A stretch of 32,956 nucleotides of DNA from Oscillospiraceae bacterium (GCA_017829075.1 JAGAJA010000029.1:1-32956); one strand, 5' to 3'; counted from the stretch's first letter, positions 7,628 through 16,228 are shown. The notes: generated by a model from the letters alone, not told the origin. Program-made: numbers and translations.

Positions 7628-7656
7628 AGCGTCCCCGGCATTTTGCTGGGGACGCT
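7628..7656 (+). terminator. Stem-loop terminator after citrate synthase
   Basis: AGCGTCCCC (7628-7636) pairs with GGGGACGCT (7648-7656) around an 11-nt loop. Only a short T-containing tail follows. Confidence 0.7.
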
Positions 7657-7714
7657 TCATTATGTGGTAATTCCAGATACACCTTGCCCCTCCCGCAAAA
7701 ATGAATTTATTATG

Positions 7715-7743
7715 TTGACATTTCAACCATTATATGCTAAAAT
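7715..7743 (+). promoter_or_regulatory. SigA-type promoter with extended -10
   Basis: TTGACA (7715-7720), 17 bp, TAAAAT (7738-7743), with TGC directly before the -10. The transcript would start near 7750, ruling out an in-frame ATG at 7734 as the start of the next gene. Confidence 0.85.
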
Positions 7744-7793
7744 TAATGCAAACAATATTCCCCAGAAAAATACCAAAAACGGAGGTAAGCAGT

Positions 7794-8855
7794 ATGTCGG
7801 AGCAGGATACTATATACTACAAACTAAAGCTGAAGCGCACCAGAACTCCACTGGAGGTCTTTGAGAAAATGAGCAAGTGCGTCAAAAAGAAAGGCGCGAC
7901 CAAGGACTGGACGTATGACATCTCCCCGGACGGCACAAGTATGTGGGTGGATTTCGGCGAGGATAAGGGAGAAACGTTCCGGTTGTCGTTCGACGAGAAG
8001 AAGCAGTGCGAGGGCTTCTGCAAGGTGTTCTTTCCGCTTTCCGGGGAGCTTTTTGACGACGAAAAGAAAAGCGAATTCAAGGCGCTAATCAACATGATAT
8101 ACTCTGCCCGTAGTTCCTTTGCGGAAATGGAGGTATCGGACGAATACGGCATTGCGGAAAGCTACCTCGACAGCAAGGTGAACAAGATAGCCCTGAGGGA
8201 GCTTACCGCCGAGGAAGAAGAACGCGCCCAGCGACTGTTCGGTGAGGGTCACACGGATATACCGGATTTTCTGAATGCTCTTATGTTCGACCTGCGGGGG
8301 CTGCCTTATTCCGAGGACTTCATACCGTACATCAACAGGCGCATTACCGTCAATTACATAATGTTCTGGGATTCAAATAATCCAGAGCTAAGAGAGTTTT
8401 TCCCGGCTTTTGCTGAGAGCTTCCTCTACGAAACCACCGAATACAACGGCGAGGGCAGACTGTACAAGGTCAAGAAGTATTACGAGGATCTGTCGGGAGT
8501 GTACCATTCCGTCTGCGGATTTTGTTTTGGTATGGAACAGGTATGCCGCTACCGGGACTTCAAAAGCGGCTGGGACCCGAAAAGCGTTCAAGTGTTCAGG
8601 CTGTATCAAGGGAAGTATCTGCCTCTGCTTGAAGCTGAAAATTCCGACCTCGGCAGGTGCAGGCTTGCGTATCGGTTCTTTGTATCAATACTGGAATTCC
8701 TCGGATTCAAGTATGTGGGCAGAGGCAGCGAGCGCAACGAGCAGATAGACGAGCCTTTCGCAAAGGCGATAAGAGCCTATATAGAAACCGGCAATCATAA
8801 CGAATACCATAATGCCTTTAATGAGTTCTGTAAAAGGAACAGAGAAAAGCACTGA
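7794..8855 (+). CDS. Unknown soluble protein, 353 aa
   Basis: I do not recognise a family. No signal peptide or membrane span is visible. The product is charged and rich in Glu, Lys, Tyr and Phe, with a Glu-rich segment (LTAEEEERAQRLFGEG) mid-protein, and looks cytoplasmic. I chose the ATG at 7794 because GGAGG precedes it by 8 nt, and the upstream ATG at 7734 lies within the promoter. It has its own promoter (7715-7743), and the lipoprotein gene follows after 24 nt, so the two are probably cotranscribed. Confidence 0.75.
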   Translation: MSEQDTIYYKLKLKRTRTPLEVFEKMSKCVKKKGATKDWTYDISPDGTSMWVDFGEDKGETFRLSFDEKKQCEGFCKVFFPLSGELFDDEKKSEFKALINMIYSARSSFAEMEVSDEYGIAESYLDSKVNKIALRELTAEEEERAQRLFGEGHTDIPDFLNALMFDLRGLPYSEDFIPYINRRITVNYIMFWDSNNPELREFFPAFAESFLYETTEYNGEGRLYKVKKYYEDLSGVYHSVCGFCFGMEQVCRYRDFKSGWDPKSVQVFRLYQGKYLPLLEAENSDLGRCRLAYRFFVSILEFLGFKYVGRGSERNEQIDEPFAKAIRAYIETGNHNEYHNAFNEFCKRNREKH

Positions 8856-8879
8856 TTTTGTCGTTATGGGGTGATTTGT

Positions 8880-9449
8880 TTGAGAAAAATTGCTGCATTT
8901 TCGCTGCTTTTTTGTATTCTGATGAGCGGGTGCGCTTCCGGCGGCAGTGCCGGGAATTCGCAGGCAGATAAGGAGGACTATATGTACACATTCAGGAAAA
9001 TATCGTTCGAGGAATTCTACGAAAACACAAAACAGTACACCATAGCCGGCGAGTGGGTCTATGAAGTGGGGGAAGCCGGTGATGAAACCTACGCACTGTT
9101 CTGGGGTAAGGCGCGGACTCTTTTCGGCGAGCCGAACCAGCAAAGCGCCGACTGGGAGAATATGTATACCTATGAAATCGAAGCAAGCGACGGTCAGAAC
9201 GCTCCGCTTTATCTGGAGGTATACCACGGCTCCGGCGGGTCGTCTGTCGCAATGCCCACCGAGGACAACGATGTTGACCATGCGGCATACGATCAGGCAA
9301 AGTCGGAGCTTATCGCACTGATAGAAAGCGCACAGCCTGCGGATTACGTCTGGGAGGGCGTCTATGAGGATATCCCGGTAAATATCAAGTACACGGTAAA
9401 AGACGGCAAAGCTACCGTCGATTCAAAGTTCGGTGAGGATATGTTCTGA
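8880..9449 (+). CDS. Putative lipoprotein of unknown function
   Basis: A 189-residue protein with a lipoprotein signal: positive start (MRKIAAF), a hydrophobic core and the lipobox LMSGC, giving lipidation at Cys18. The mature part is acidic with no recognised domain. I prefer the TTG at 8880, which has GGGGTG about 7 nt upstream. A GTG at 8871 in the same frame would add three residues but lies within that ribosome site. A bidirectional terminator follows at 9454-9487. Confidence 0.75.
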   Translation: MRKIAAFSLLFCILMSGCASGGSAGNSQADKEDYMYTFRKISFEEFYENTKQYTIAGEWVYEVGEAGDETYALFWGKARTLFGEPNQQSADWENMYTYEIEASDGQNAPLYLEVYHGSGGSSVAMPTEDNDVDHAAYDQAKSELIALIESAQPADYVWEGVYEDIPVNIKYTVKDGKATVDSKFGEDMF

Positions 9450-9453
9450 TAAA

Positions 9454-9487
9454 AAAACCTGAGAGGAAGCATCTCCCCTCAGGTTTT
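9454..9487. terminator. Bidirectional terminator between the lipoprotein gene and sigF
   Basis: AAAACCTGAGAGG (9454-9466) pairs with CCCCTCAGGTTTT (9475-9487), nearly perfectly, with A-rich and T-rich flanks. It serves the converging genes on both sides. Confidence 0.85.
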
Positions 9488-9490
9488 CCT

Positions 9491-10132
9491 CTATACAAGC
9501 TGCTCCCGCAGCGACTGCAATATCTTTCTCTCCCGCCGGGAAACCATGACCTGCGAAAGCCCCAGAAGCTGTGCGGTTTCGCACTGGGTTTTCCCCCGGA
9601 AGTACCTCTGGATTATTATGTCCCTGTCCTCGCCGGAAAGCCCGGATAAGCACTGCCGGAGCGCCAGTCGGTCTATCAGCGCGTCCTCGCCGGAGCTTTG
9701 CGGGACTTGAAGTTCATCTCCCTCTTCCCCGCCGGAATTGAGGGACACCGGTGGAATTCCCGCGCAGAGAGCCTCGGCAGCCTCCTCCTGAGTTACCCCA
9801 AGCGCCTCCGCGATATCCGAGATACGCGGCTCACCGTCAGCCGAGAGCTGCTCCCGCACCCGCGCTGCCTTTACCGAAAGCTCTTTCAGGCTGCGGCTTA
9901 TCTTCACGCTGCCTCCGTCCCGGAACAATCTCCGTATCTCCCCCAGAATTACCGGAACAGCATAGGTCGAAAAGCAAAGCCCCCGCTCCGGCGCAAACCT
10001 GTCGCAGGCTTTCACAAGTCCCACGCAGCCGGCAGCGTACAATTCCTCGTACTCAATGCCGCGCCCCCGGAAACGGTTCGCCAGCTTATGCACCAGCGGC
10101 AGGTTGCTCTCTATGAATTCGTCCCGATCCAC
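9491..10132 (-). CDS. sigF: RNA polymerase sporulation sigma factor SigF
   Basis: A 213-residue sigma-70-family factor, which in known spore formers drives the first forespore-specific genes. Region 2 is in GIEYEELYAAGCVGLVKACD and FSTYAVPVILGEIRR. The DGGSVKISRS stretch is typical of SigF/SigG. Region 4 has the helix-turn-helix GKTQCETAQLLGLSQVMVSR. Sequence alone would leave SigG possible, but the position behind spoIIAA and spoIIAB identifies it as sigF (spoIIAC). It starts with GTG, with AGGTGA upstream, 1 nt after the spoIIAB stop. Confidence 0.94.
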   Translation of the reverse strand: MDRDEFIESNLPLVHKLANRFRGRGIEYEELYAAGCVGLVKACDRFAPERGLCFSTYAVPVILGEIRRLFRDGGSVKISRSLKELSVKAARVREQLSADGEPRISDIAEALGVTQEEAAEALCAGIPPVSLNSGGEEGDELQVPQSSGEDALIDRLALRQCLSGLSGEDRDIIIQRYFRGKTQCETAQLLGLSQVMVSRRERKILQSLREQLV

Positions 10133-10133
10133 G

Positions 10134-10646
10134 TCAAGTCACCTGCTTCTCCGGCAGTTCCACCGGGCTTACGGAGCTTTCCGGAATATGCTCACGGAAA
10201 CCGGGCGCTGTCCGGCAGCTCAGCCGTTTTTGCATCGTAACGGTAGTTCCTTTGCCCGGCGCGCTTTTCACGCTCACCGTGTCCATAAAGCTGGACATGA
10301 CCGAAAATCCCAGCCCGGAGCGCTCTTCCTCCGGCGCGGTGGTGAACAGCGGAGTCATCGCCTGCTCAATGTCGGCGATCCCCGCACCCTTGTCCCGCAC
10401 GCTTATGTAGATCACCCCGCCGGACATCTGCCGCAGGGTAAGCTCCACCGTACCCACACAGCCGCGGTAGCCGTGTACTATTGCGTTGGTGACCGCCTCG
10501 GAAACCGCGGTCTTTATCTCGCTTATTTCCTTTACAGTTGGGTCGCACTGCGCCGCAAATGCCGCAGTTACCGCCCTTGCGTAGGACTCGTTCACCGACA
10601 GCGACGGAAAGCTGAGCCGGCACTCGTTAATTAGTTGCTTTTTCAT
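10134..10646 (-). CDS. spoIIAB: Anti-sigma F factor SpoIIAB
   Basis: A 170-residue GHKL-type ATPase and kinase. In the known system it holds SigF inactive and phosphorylates SpoIIAA. The N box is EAVTNAIVHGY, then DKGAGI and the glycine-rich SGLGFSVM motif. I chose the ATG at 10646 (MKKQLINECRLSF), preceded by GGAGGGAG; a longer frame starting at 10664 lacks such a site. It overlaps spoIIAA by 20 nt. It is some 25 residues longer than the usual 145 or so because of a C-terminal tail (from about SCRTAPGF) with no visible motif. Confidence 0.94.
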   Translation of the reverse strand: MKKQLINECRLSFPSLSVNESYARAVTAAFAAQCDPTVKEISEIKTAVSEAVTNAIVHGYRGCVGTVELTLRQMSGGVIYISVRDKGAGIADIEQAMTPLFTTAPEEERSGLGFSVMSSFMDTVSVKSAPGKGTTVTMQKRLSCRTAPGFREHIPESSVSPVELPEKQVT

Positions 10647-10953
10647 TTTTATCTCCCTCCACAAGCAGCCCGGAAAGTCCCGAAATCCGTATTACAGCCG
10701 CGATCTCCGGTCTTGCGTTTTTTATTATCATTTCACCGCCGTTTGAGTGAACAGCCCTCAGTCTGCCGAGAATAAGCCCGATTCCGGAGCTGTCCATGAA
10801 GCCAACCTTTTCCATGTCGATTATCAGCAGCTCCGGCTGGGAATGCGCGATCACCTCGTCCAACTCCCGCCGCATTTCCCTCGCCGAATGGTGGTCTATA
10901 TCCCCGGAAAGCGCCGCGGTTATCCGCCCGCCGTCGTTGTAAAGCTTCACCAT
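10627..10953 (-). CDS. spoIIAA: Anti-anti-sigma factor SpoIIAA
   Basis: A 108-residue STAS-domain protein. In the known pathway its unphosphorylated form pulls SpoIIAB off SigF. The phosphorylation site is in MDSSGIGLILGR, matching the DSSGLGVILGR region of characterised SpoIIAA. The ATG at 10953 has AGGGGG 7 nt upstream. An in-frame start at 10989 would add MLQYPHRKGDVK, but the ribosome site is inside that stretch. First gene of the spoIIA operon. Confidence 0.93.
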   Translation of the reverse strand: MVKLYNDGGRITAALSGDIDHHSAREMRRELDEVIAHSQPELLIIDMEKVGFMDSSGIGLILGRLRAVHSNGGEMIIKNARPEIAAVIRISGLSGLLVEGDKNEKATN

Positions 10954-11195
10954 TTTTACGTCCCCCTTTCGATGTGGATATTGTAGCACATATTCAATGA
11001 ATATTCTGTCGGTATTCCGACGTGTAATTTTGATGTTTGCGGGAATTTCCGGCGAATGTAAAATAATCTGGACGAATACGGAATATAAATATACAAATTT
11101 ATCCTAAACCGCCGTATTTATAGAAAAATCAATGTCAAACTGCACAAATCCGCTGAAATAATATGTGTAATTCCGACAAATCATTGCATAATTCG
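10954..11195. other. AT-rich intergenic region upstream of spoIIA
   Basis: No gene is visible. On the minus strand CGGAATA and TTGAATAT lie about 40-80 bp before spoIIAA and loosely resemble SigH elements, but the spacing is longer than consensus. TTCCGACAAAT (11171-11181), read on the minus strand as ATTTGTCGGAA, and AATGTCAAA (near 11130) resemble 0A boxes with one mismatch each. These are suggestive only. Confidence 0.3.
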
Positions 11196-11224
11196 TTGAT
11201 TTCTGAGCAGGATTATAGTACAAT
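11196..11224 (+). promoter_or_regulatory. SigA-type promoter of the HD-domain gene
   Basis: TTGATT (11196-11201), 17 bp, TACAAT (11219-11224). The predicted start is near 11231. Confidence 0.7.
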
Positions 11225-11287
11225 ATAGCTATAAACCCAAAGGCTATATTGGATAAACTGTCCAATCATGATAAAGGTGATATAAAT

Positions 11288-11839
11288 TTGTATAAAGCAA
11301 TTTTTTCCCGCAGAGAACTGACAGACCTGCCGGAGTATTTTAACTGCGTCAGCGACCTGCTTGAAAACAGCGAGGTGCAGCAGCTCGGCGGATTTGCGCA
11401 CCACAAGGGTACCACCCGTCTCCAACACAGCCTGAATGTATCCTACTACAACTACCTGATATGCAGAAAACTTAATCTGGACGCGCGCTCCGCCGCCAGA
11501 GCCGGACTGCTCCATGACCTGTTTCTTTACGACAGAAAGGAGCATGAGCGTGTGGACGGCGAGGGCTGGCATGGAGTAGGTCACCCGAAGATCGCGTTCT
11601 TCAACGCGGTTGAGCTGTTCCCGCTGAACGACCGGGAAGCAGATATGATCGTGAACCATATGTTTCCCGTAACTCCGCATCTGCCCAGATATCGGGAAAC
11701 ATGGATCATTCAGTTTGTGGATAAATTCTGCGCGCTGGGTGAGCTTTCGCAGCTTGCGGCGCGTTCCGGAAAAAGAGGAATGCGGCTCGCAGGAGCGTTT
11801 TCCCTCGGACTTTTGGTGCGGCTCACATTACGCTTCTGA
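11288..11839 (+). CDS. HD-superfamily metal-dependent phosphohydrolase
   Basis: A 183-residue protein with HD-domain metal ligands: His in TTRLQHSLNV, the His-Asp pair in AGLLHDLFLYD, a His in MIVNHMFPV, and an Asp in WIIQFVDKFCAL. Such proteins hydrolyse phosphate esters, often of nucleotides; the substrate cannot be told. I favour the TTG at 11288 because AAAGGTGAT precedes it with ideal spacing and the conserved-looking part begins there. A TTG at 11249 is an alternative that adds 13 residues. Its 3' end overlaps that of spoIIR by 12 nt on the opposite strand, with no terminator between. Confidence 0.8.
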   Translation: MYKAIFSRRELTDLPEYFNCVSDLLENSEVQQLGGFAHHKGTTRLQHSLNVSYYNYLICRKLNLDARSAARAGLLHDLFLYDRKEHERVDGEGWHGVGHPKIAFFNAVELFPLNDREADMIVNHMFPVTPHLPRYRETWIIQFVDKFCALGELSQLAARSGKRGMRLAGAFSLGLLVRLTLRF

Positions 11840-12436
11840 ACCGCCGAAAAGTCCCTTAAAGAATTCAAATACCGCAAAGCGGATCTCCACCCTGCCCTCC
11901 GTCACAAAGTCCTCCGGGAGAATGTCCTCCGGGCAATCCTCCTCGGTCAGAGGTCTGCAAGCCAGCGGGAGGCACAGCGGCGGGAACATCACGCACCACC
12001 AGTTATGCCCCTCGCCGCTGCCGAGGGTTATCCGCAGCGCGTGATAATCCCCCGCCGGAAGCGTCACGTTTTCATACTGTCGGGTTGTGAAATACATCTC
12101 GGTAAGCTCCGCTTTTGCACCATATTCTACCCCCTGCTGCGCAAGAAATTCGCAGCAGCTTTTTTCTATCTCCGAAAGAAGTCCGCGCACCCGCTCCTCC
12201 GCCTCTTCGACGCTTTCGCTGTCAGAAAGGAGTGTGCCGTATTCCTCCAGAATGTAGTCCCGCAGCTCCAGCTTAATCTGCTGATCGTACTCGCTGTCGC
12301 TGTTCGCCGGAATATGGAGCCGCAGCACCGACTGCGGGATCTCCTCGCACTCCCTCGCAAACGCGCCAAAGCTGCCCAGAAGCAGTGATAAAGCCGTGCC
12401 TGCCGCCATAATTATATCAAGCGCCCGTGATGTCAT
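11828..12436 (-). CDS. spoIIR: Stage II sporulation protein R (SpoIIR)
   Basis: A 202-residue exported signalling protein. In known spore formers it is made in the forespore under SigF and triggers SpoIIGA to cleave pro-SigE in the mother cell. One N-terminal hydrophobic segment (about 7-27) fits secretion. Family blocks are VLRLHIPANSDSEYDQQIKL, TLPAGDYHALRITLGSGEG and HNWWCVMFPPLC. GGAGG lies just before the ATG. I could not find a convincing SigF promoter in the 131-bp gap upstream. It lies 1.5 kb from sigF, so the forespore signal and its regulator are close neighbours here. Confidence 0.92.
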   Translation of the reverse strand: MTSRALDIIMAAGTALSLLLGSFGAFARECEEIPQSVLRLHIPANSDSEYDQQIKLELRDYILEEYGTLLSDSESVEEAEERVRGLLSEIEKSCCEFLAQQGVEYGAKAELTEMYFTTRQYENVTLPAGDYHALRITLGSGEGHNWWCVMFPPLCLPLACRPLTEEDCPEDILPEDFVTEGRVEIRFAVFEFFKGLFGGSEA

Positions 12437-12567
12437 AGTGTTACCTCCATTGTCGCTGTTCCGTGAGTTTTTCTGACTTTAATATTGGCTATTTAATGCG
12501 GCTTAGTCACTTACATGAAACTTTTTTCTAATGCTGCCGGACTTACATTATAAGGGAGGGGTAAGCT

Positions 12568-13950
12568 ATGCCCAAAATCAGAAAATATATCGCGGCACTC
12601 ACTGCGGCTCTGCTGCTGTGCGGCTGCACAAATAACGACACATCATCTGCGCCGGAGAGCGTTTCTTCCTCTGAAGCCATCTCTGCGACCTCAGAAAACT
12701 CGCCGGAAATTACAACCTCCGCTCCGGAGCAGAACACAGCCCCGGAGGACGGCGCTGCGCCTGCCGATCCGGGGGTTACGGATACTTCTTCCGTTAATTC
12801 CGGCGGAGTTGACCTTGTTTCCGGGAATTACTCAGATAACAATAATATTTTCGACCTGAACGGTAAATACTGCGATATATCGGAGCTTCCGTTCTCGGTG
12901 GAAACCTTTCAGCCGGAACTGGTTCCGGAAAATTCCGTGTGCATAAATGTATGCAACGGAAAGCTGATACTTATACATCATCAGCCCACCGAAGATATAT
13001 CGCCGGTCAACCCATCGACATGGGAGCTGTACACCTACGACTTGAAAAGCAAAGAGCTGACAGAAATATACAGCAGCAACGAATGGAAAATGACCGCCCC
13101 CAACTCTACAAATATGCAGTATTACAGCGGCAACAACGCTCTGCTGTATGCGGACGACACCTATGTATTCATAATTTCACCAGATGAATACGGCGCGGAA
13201 AGATATACCGTTATTAATCACACCACCGGGAAAATCGTGCTTGATCTGCCGAAAACCACGGAAAACGGAAACACCACATATTTTGCAAACTACTCTATGA
13301 CGATCGTGTACGATTATCTGTATTTTGACGGGTATTACTACATCGCGGAATATGATAAGGTAATTCCTGTGATCTTCAAAGCGAACCTCCAGACCGGTGA
13401 GATCGAATTATTCCGCACAGGAGCGTGCTATCCTTTCTACGGAGTGGCAAACGTATGCTTTAAGATCGTTCTGGATTCTAACCAGTATTACATTGATGAT
13501 AACTACGCAAATCTCCGCGGTGACATTTTTCAAACGTCCGACATGGTGAACAATACACAAACTTCAATTGCTGACACCTACTACCCTATTGTGTCCCAGA
13601 GTTTATCGGACGATATTCTCGGAAGCAGAGAAAAACTAAGCTGGATCGACAAGAACAACATCAGTCATGAGATAGGCACAACCGGATTCAACTACTATGT
13701 CGTTGACAAGCATATTACCAAGGACGGTATTTTTCTCTTCACCCTGTGCCGCAACGAAAACCAGCCCCGGCTGCTCATCGGCTGCTATGACGAGAAAAGC
13801 GGAATAAATTATTCCGCTCTGGTCGAAACAAACCGCGATGAGAGAGTTTTTATGGAAAACACAGCGATCTATCTTGTAAAAGACAATACACTGGAAACCA
13901 CAGTGCTTTCCCCGTACAAGGACGAGCTCATGTATATGAGCCATCAGTAA
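12568..13950 (+). CDS. Putative lipoprotein with unknown extracellular domain
   Basis: A 460-residue protein with a lipoprotein signal (MPKIRKYIAAL, then the lipobox LLCGC; lipidated Cys about residue 20). A Ser/Glu/Pro/Thr-rich linker of about 60 residues follows, then a large Tyr/Asn/Asp-rich domain with repeated short beta-strand-like stretches (LYTYDLKSKELTEIY, YTVINHTTGKIVLDL, FKANLQTGEIELF). These recall beta-propeller blades, but I cannot assign a family. It is preceded by GGGAGGGG and stands alone between spoIIR and hprK. Confidence 0.75.
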   Translation: MPKIRKYIAALTAALLLCGCTNNDTSSAPESVSSSEAISATSENSPEITTSAPEQNTAPEDGAAPADPGVTDTSSVNSGGVDLVSGNYSDNNNIFDLNGKYCDISELPFSVETFQPELVPENSVCINVCNGKLILIHHQPTEDISPVNPSTWELYTYDLKSKELTEIYSSNEWKMTAPNSTNMQYYSGNNALLYADDTYVFIISPDEYGAERYTVINHTTGKIVLDLPKTTENGNTTYFANYSMTIVYDYLYFDGYYYIAEYDKVIPVIFKANLQTGEIELFRTGACYPFYGVANVCFKIVLDSNQYYIDDNYANLRGDIFQTSDMVNNTQTSIADTYYPIVSQSLSDDILGSREKLSWIDKNNISHEIGTTGFNYYVVDKHITKDGIFLFTLCRNENQPRLLIGCYDEKSGINYSALVETNRDERVFMENTAIYLVKDNTLETTVLSPYKDELMYMSHQ

Positions 13951-13977
13951 ATGACTTGTAAAATTTCTGAAAATATA

Positions 13978-14006
13978 TTGAAATAATCAGCATTTTGGTG
14001 TATAAT
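13978..14006 (+). promoter_or_regulatory. SigA-type promoter of the hprK operon
   Basis: TTGAAA (13978-13983), 17 bp, TATAAT (14001-14006), 51 bp before the hprK ATG. No catabolite-response (cre) sequence is evident nearby. Confidence 0.88.
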
Positions 14007-14057
14007 ATAGTTTGAGGTGTTATGCCTTATAAATAATCTATCGAAAGGAATTACGAA

Positions 14058-15029
14058 ATGCCGCTCGAAGAAATCAACAGAGAATTTTCATTCCCACTCC
14101 AGAAGATCATTGACGAGTACCGTCTGGAAGTGATCTATATGCCGGAGGACAGCGGGAATACACTTATCTCCGACCACGAAATAAACCGCCCCGGCTTGCA
14201 GTTCGCGGGCTTCTATGAATATTTTGACAAGCAGCGTATTCAGATCTGCGGAAAAACCGAATTCGCATACCTCTCTACCCTTGAGCCGGAGGTGCGCCGC
14301 AGCAGGATCGACAATCTACTCAGCTACAAGTTCCCTGCTCTCATCGTCACCAGAAACCTTGAGATATTCCCGGAGCTTGTGGACAGCGCAAAGGATAATG
14401 AAATGCCGCTGTTCCGTACCGATGAAAGCACCTCGGTATTCACATCTAAGCTGGTAAATTTCCTGAACTTACAGCTTGCCCCCAGAATTACCCGCCACGG
14501 AGTTCTGATAGAGATCTACGGCGAGGGCGTTCTTATCCTCGGCGAAAGCGGCGTCGGCAAGAGCGAAACCGCTATCGAGCTTGTAAAGCGCGGTCATCGC
14601 CTTATCGCGGACGACGCTGTGGAGATAAAGAAAGCCTCCAACATCACTCTGGTGGGAAGCTCCCCGGACAATATCCGCCACTTCCTTGAGCTGCGCGGAA
14701 TTGGTATCATCAACGCGCGTCAGCTTTTCGGTGTCGGCGCGGTAAAGCTCAACGAAAAGATCGACATGGTAGTAGAGCTTGAGCTGTGGAATCCCGAAAA
14801 GACCTATGACAGAATGGGCGTGGATACCCACTATATGACTATCCTCGGAGTAAAAGTCCCGCTGCTCACTATCCCGGTAAAGCCCGGACGTAACCTCGCA
14901 GTAATTCTTGAGGTCGCAGCAATGAACAACCGCCAGAAGAAGATGGGCTACAATGCCGCAAAGGATCTTCTCCACCAGCTTGGCATCGACTCGGACAGCG
15001 AAGAGATCATGTCCGACCTCAATATCTGA
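14058..15029 (+). CDS. hprK: HPr kinase/phosphorylase
   Basis: A 323-residue bifunctional enzyme that phosphorylates and dephosphorylates HPr on Ser46 and so sets carbon catabolite repression in Firmicutes. An N-terminal domain (about 1-130) precedes the catalytic domain. The P-loop GESGVGKSE is near residue 160, the acidic RLIADDAVEI follows, and the HprK signature RGIGIINARQLFGVGAV comes later. Length is standard. First gene of a five-gene operon with a glucokinase next, which puts a sugar-use regulator beside the entry step of glycolysis. Confidence 0.95.
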   Translation: MPLEEINREFSFPLQKIIDEYRLEVIYMPEDSGNTLISDHEINRPGLQFAGFYEYFDKQRIQICGKTEFAYLSTLEPEVRRSRIDNLLSYKFPALIVTRNLEIFPELVDSAKDNEMPLFRTDESTSVFTSKLVNFLNLQLAPRITRHGVLIEIYGEGVLILGESGVGKSETAIELVKRGHRLIADDAVEIKKASNITLVGSSPDNIRHFLELRGIGIINARQLFGVGAVKLNEKIDMVVELELWNPEKTYDRMGVDTHYMTILGVKVPLLTIPVKPGRNLAVILEVAAMNNRQKKMGYNAAKDLLHQLGIDSDSEEIMSDLNI

Positions 15030-15050
15030 TATAATAACAGAAAGGCTGAA

Positions 15051-16016
15051 ATGAAAATGAAATACAACATAGGTATTGACCTCGGCGGAACAAACGTCAA
15101 GGTCGGAGTAGTTGACGAAAATTACAACATCGTGTCTAAGGCTACCGCCAAGACTGATCTTCCCCGCCCCGCCGAGCAGATCGCGGACACCATCGCGGAA
15201 ACCGTATGGGCTGCGCTGAACGAGGCAAAGGTAACTATCGACGAAGTAAACAGCATCGGCATCGGAACCCCCGGTACTGCAAGCCGCAACACCGGAGTGG
15301 TTCTCTATTCCTGCAATCTGGGATTCAAGAACACCGACCTGCGCAAGCTGGTCGGTTCTCGGCTCGGCAAGGACGTTTACGTTGAGAACGACGCAAATGC
15401 GGCGGCATTCGGCGAAGTACTCGCCGGCGCAGGAAAGGGCTACAAGGACGTTGTGGTAGTCACCCTCGGCACCGGAGTCGGCGGCGGAATCATCATTGAC
15501 GGAAAGATCTACACCGGCTTCAATTTCTGCGGCGCAGAGCTTGGGCACACCGTTATTCAGTACGGCGGAAGAAAGTGCGGCTGCGGCAGACTTGGCTGCT
15601 TCGAGGCTTATTCCTCAGCAACCGCCCTCATCAACATGACAAAGGAAGCCATGGAAGCCGACAGGAACAGCAAAATGTGGGAGCTTTGCTCCGGCGATAT
15701 CGCAAACGTAGACGGAAAGACTGCATTTGACGGCTGGCGCGCCGGCGATAAGAGCGCGTCAGATGTAGTTGATATGTACATAAGCTATCTCGGCTGCGGA
15801 CTTACTAATATCGTGAACACCTTCCAGCCGGAAATGCTGCTCATCGGCGGCGGTATCTGCAAGGAGGGAGAAAACCTCACCAAGCCGCTTGAGGAGATCA
15901 TTGCCCGCGAAAGCTACTGCGTAGACCCTGAGCGCTCCACAAAGCTTGACATTGCGCTGCTTGGAAATGACGCGGGAATTATCGGCGCGGCATTCCTCTA
16001 TACACTGGCTGATTAA
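15051..16016 (+). CDS. ROK-family glucokinase
   Basis: A 321-residue sugar kinase. The ATP-binding motif DLGGTNVKVGVV is at the N-terminus, the catalytic aspartate is in VENDANAAAFGE, GTGVGGG follows, and the ROK zinc site is CGCGRLGCFE. It is most likely a glucokinase, given length and motifs, although other hexoses or N-acetylmannosamine are possible ROK substrates. AAAGG lies just upstream of the ATG, 21 nt after hprK. Confidence 0.9.
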   Translation: MKMKYNIGIDLGGTNVKVGVVDENYNIVSKATAKTDLPRPAEQIADTIAETVWAALNEAKVTIDEVNSIGIGTPGTASRNTGVVLYSCNLGFKNTDLRKLVGSRLGKDVYVENDANAAAFGEVLAGAGKGYKDVVVVTLGTGVGGGIIIDGKIYTGFNFCGAELGHTVIQYGGRKCGCGRLGCFEAYSSATALINMTKEAMEADRNSKMWELCSGDIANVDGKTAFDGWRAGDKSASDVVDMYISYLGCGLTNIVNTFQPEMLLIGGGICKEGENLTKPLEEIIARESYCVDPERSTKLDIALLGNDAGIIGAAFLYTLAD

Positions 16017-16027
16017 GGAGAAAAACG

Positions 16028-16228
16028 ATGTATTATATGTCGCAGGACAGCACAGAATTAGTTGAAAGCAGTCATCTTTACATAGACGGCAATGCGATCT
16101 TCGCGGTTGTCCCCGGAAGCGAGGACATAAAGCTTGCGGAATACGAGGTCTACGGCGAAGCGCAGGAAATGCTGCACAAGGTATTCAACGCGATTGAGGA
16201 CAGCGAAGCGGTATTCTCATTTGAGTGA
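16028..16228 (+). CDS. Small conserved-looking protein, 66 aa
   Basis: An acidic protein with a good ribosome site (AAGGAG) 11 nt after the glucokinase stop. The C-terminal half (KLAEYEVYGEAQEMLHKVF) resembles a short pattern seen in many small Firmicute proteins where an extended strand precedes a helix. That is a similarity of shape only, and I cannot name a family. There is no signal or membrane segment. Its place inside the operon supports it being real. Confidence 0.7.
   Translation: MYYMSQDSTELVESSHLYIDGNAIFAVVPGSEDIKLAEYEVYGEAQEMLHKVFNAIEDSEAVFSFE

Noticed and set aside
6666..7682. 338-residue open frame opposite citrate synthase
   Set aside because: The citrate synthase frame has clear catalytic motifs; the antisense frame is a codon-bias shadow with no recognisable features.
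12437..12567. SigF-type promoter for spoIIR
   Set aside because: GCATTA on the minus strand recalls a SigF -35, but no GG-AANA-type -10 stands at the right distance.
14469..15548. 359-residue open frame opposite hprK and the glucokinase gene
   Set aside because: It spans the junction of two well-supported genes on the other strand and has no motif or ribosome site.
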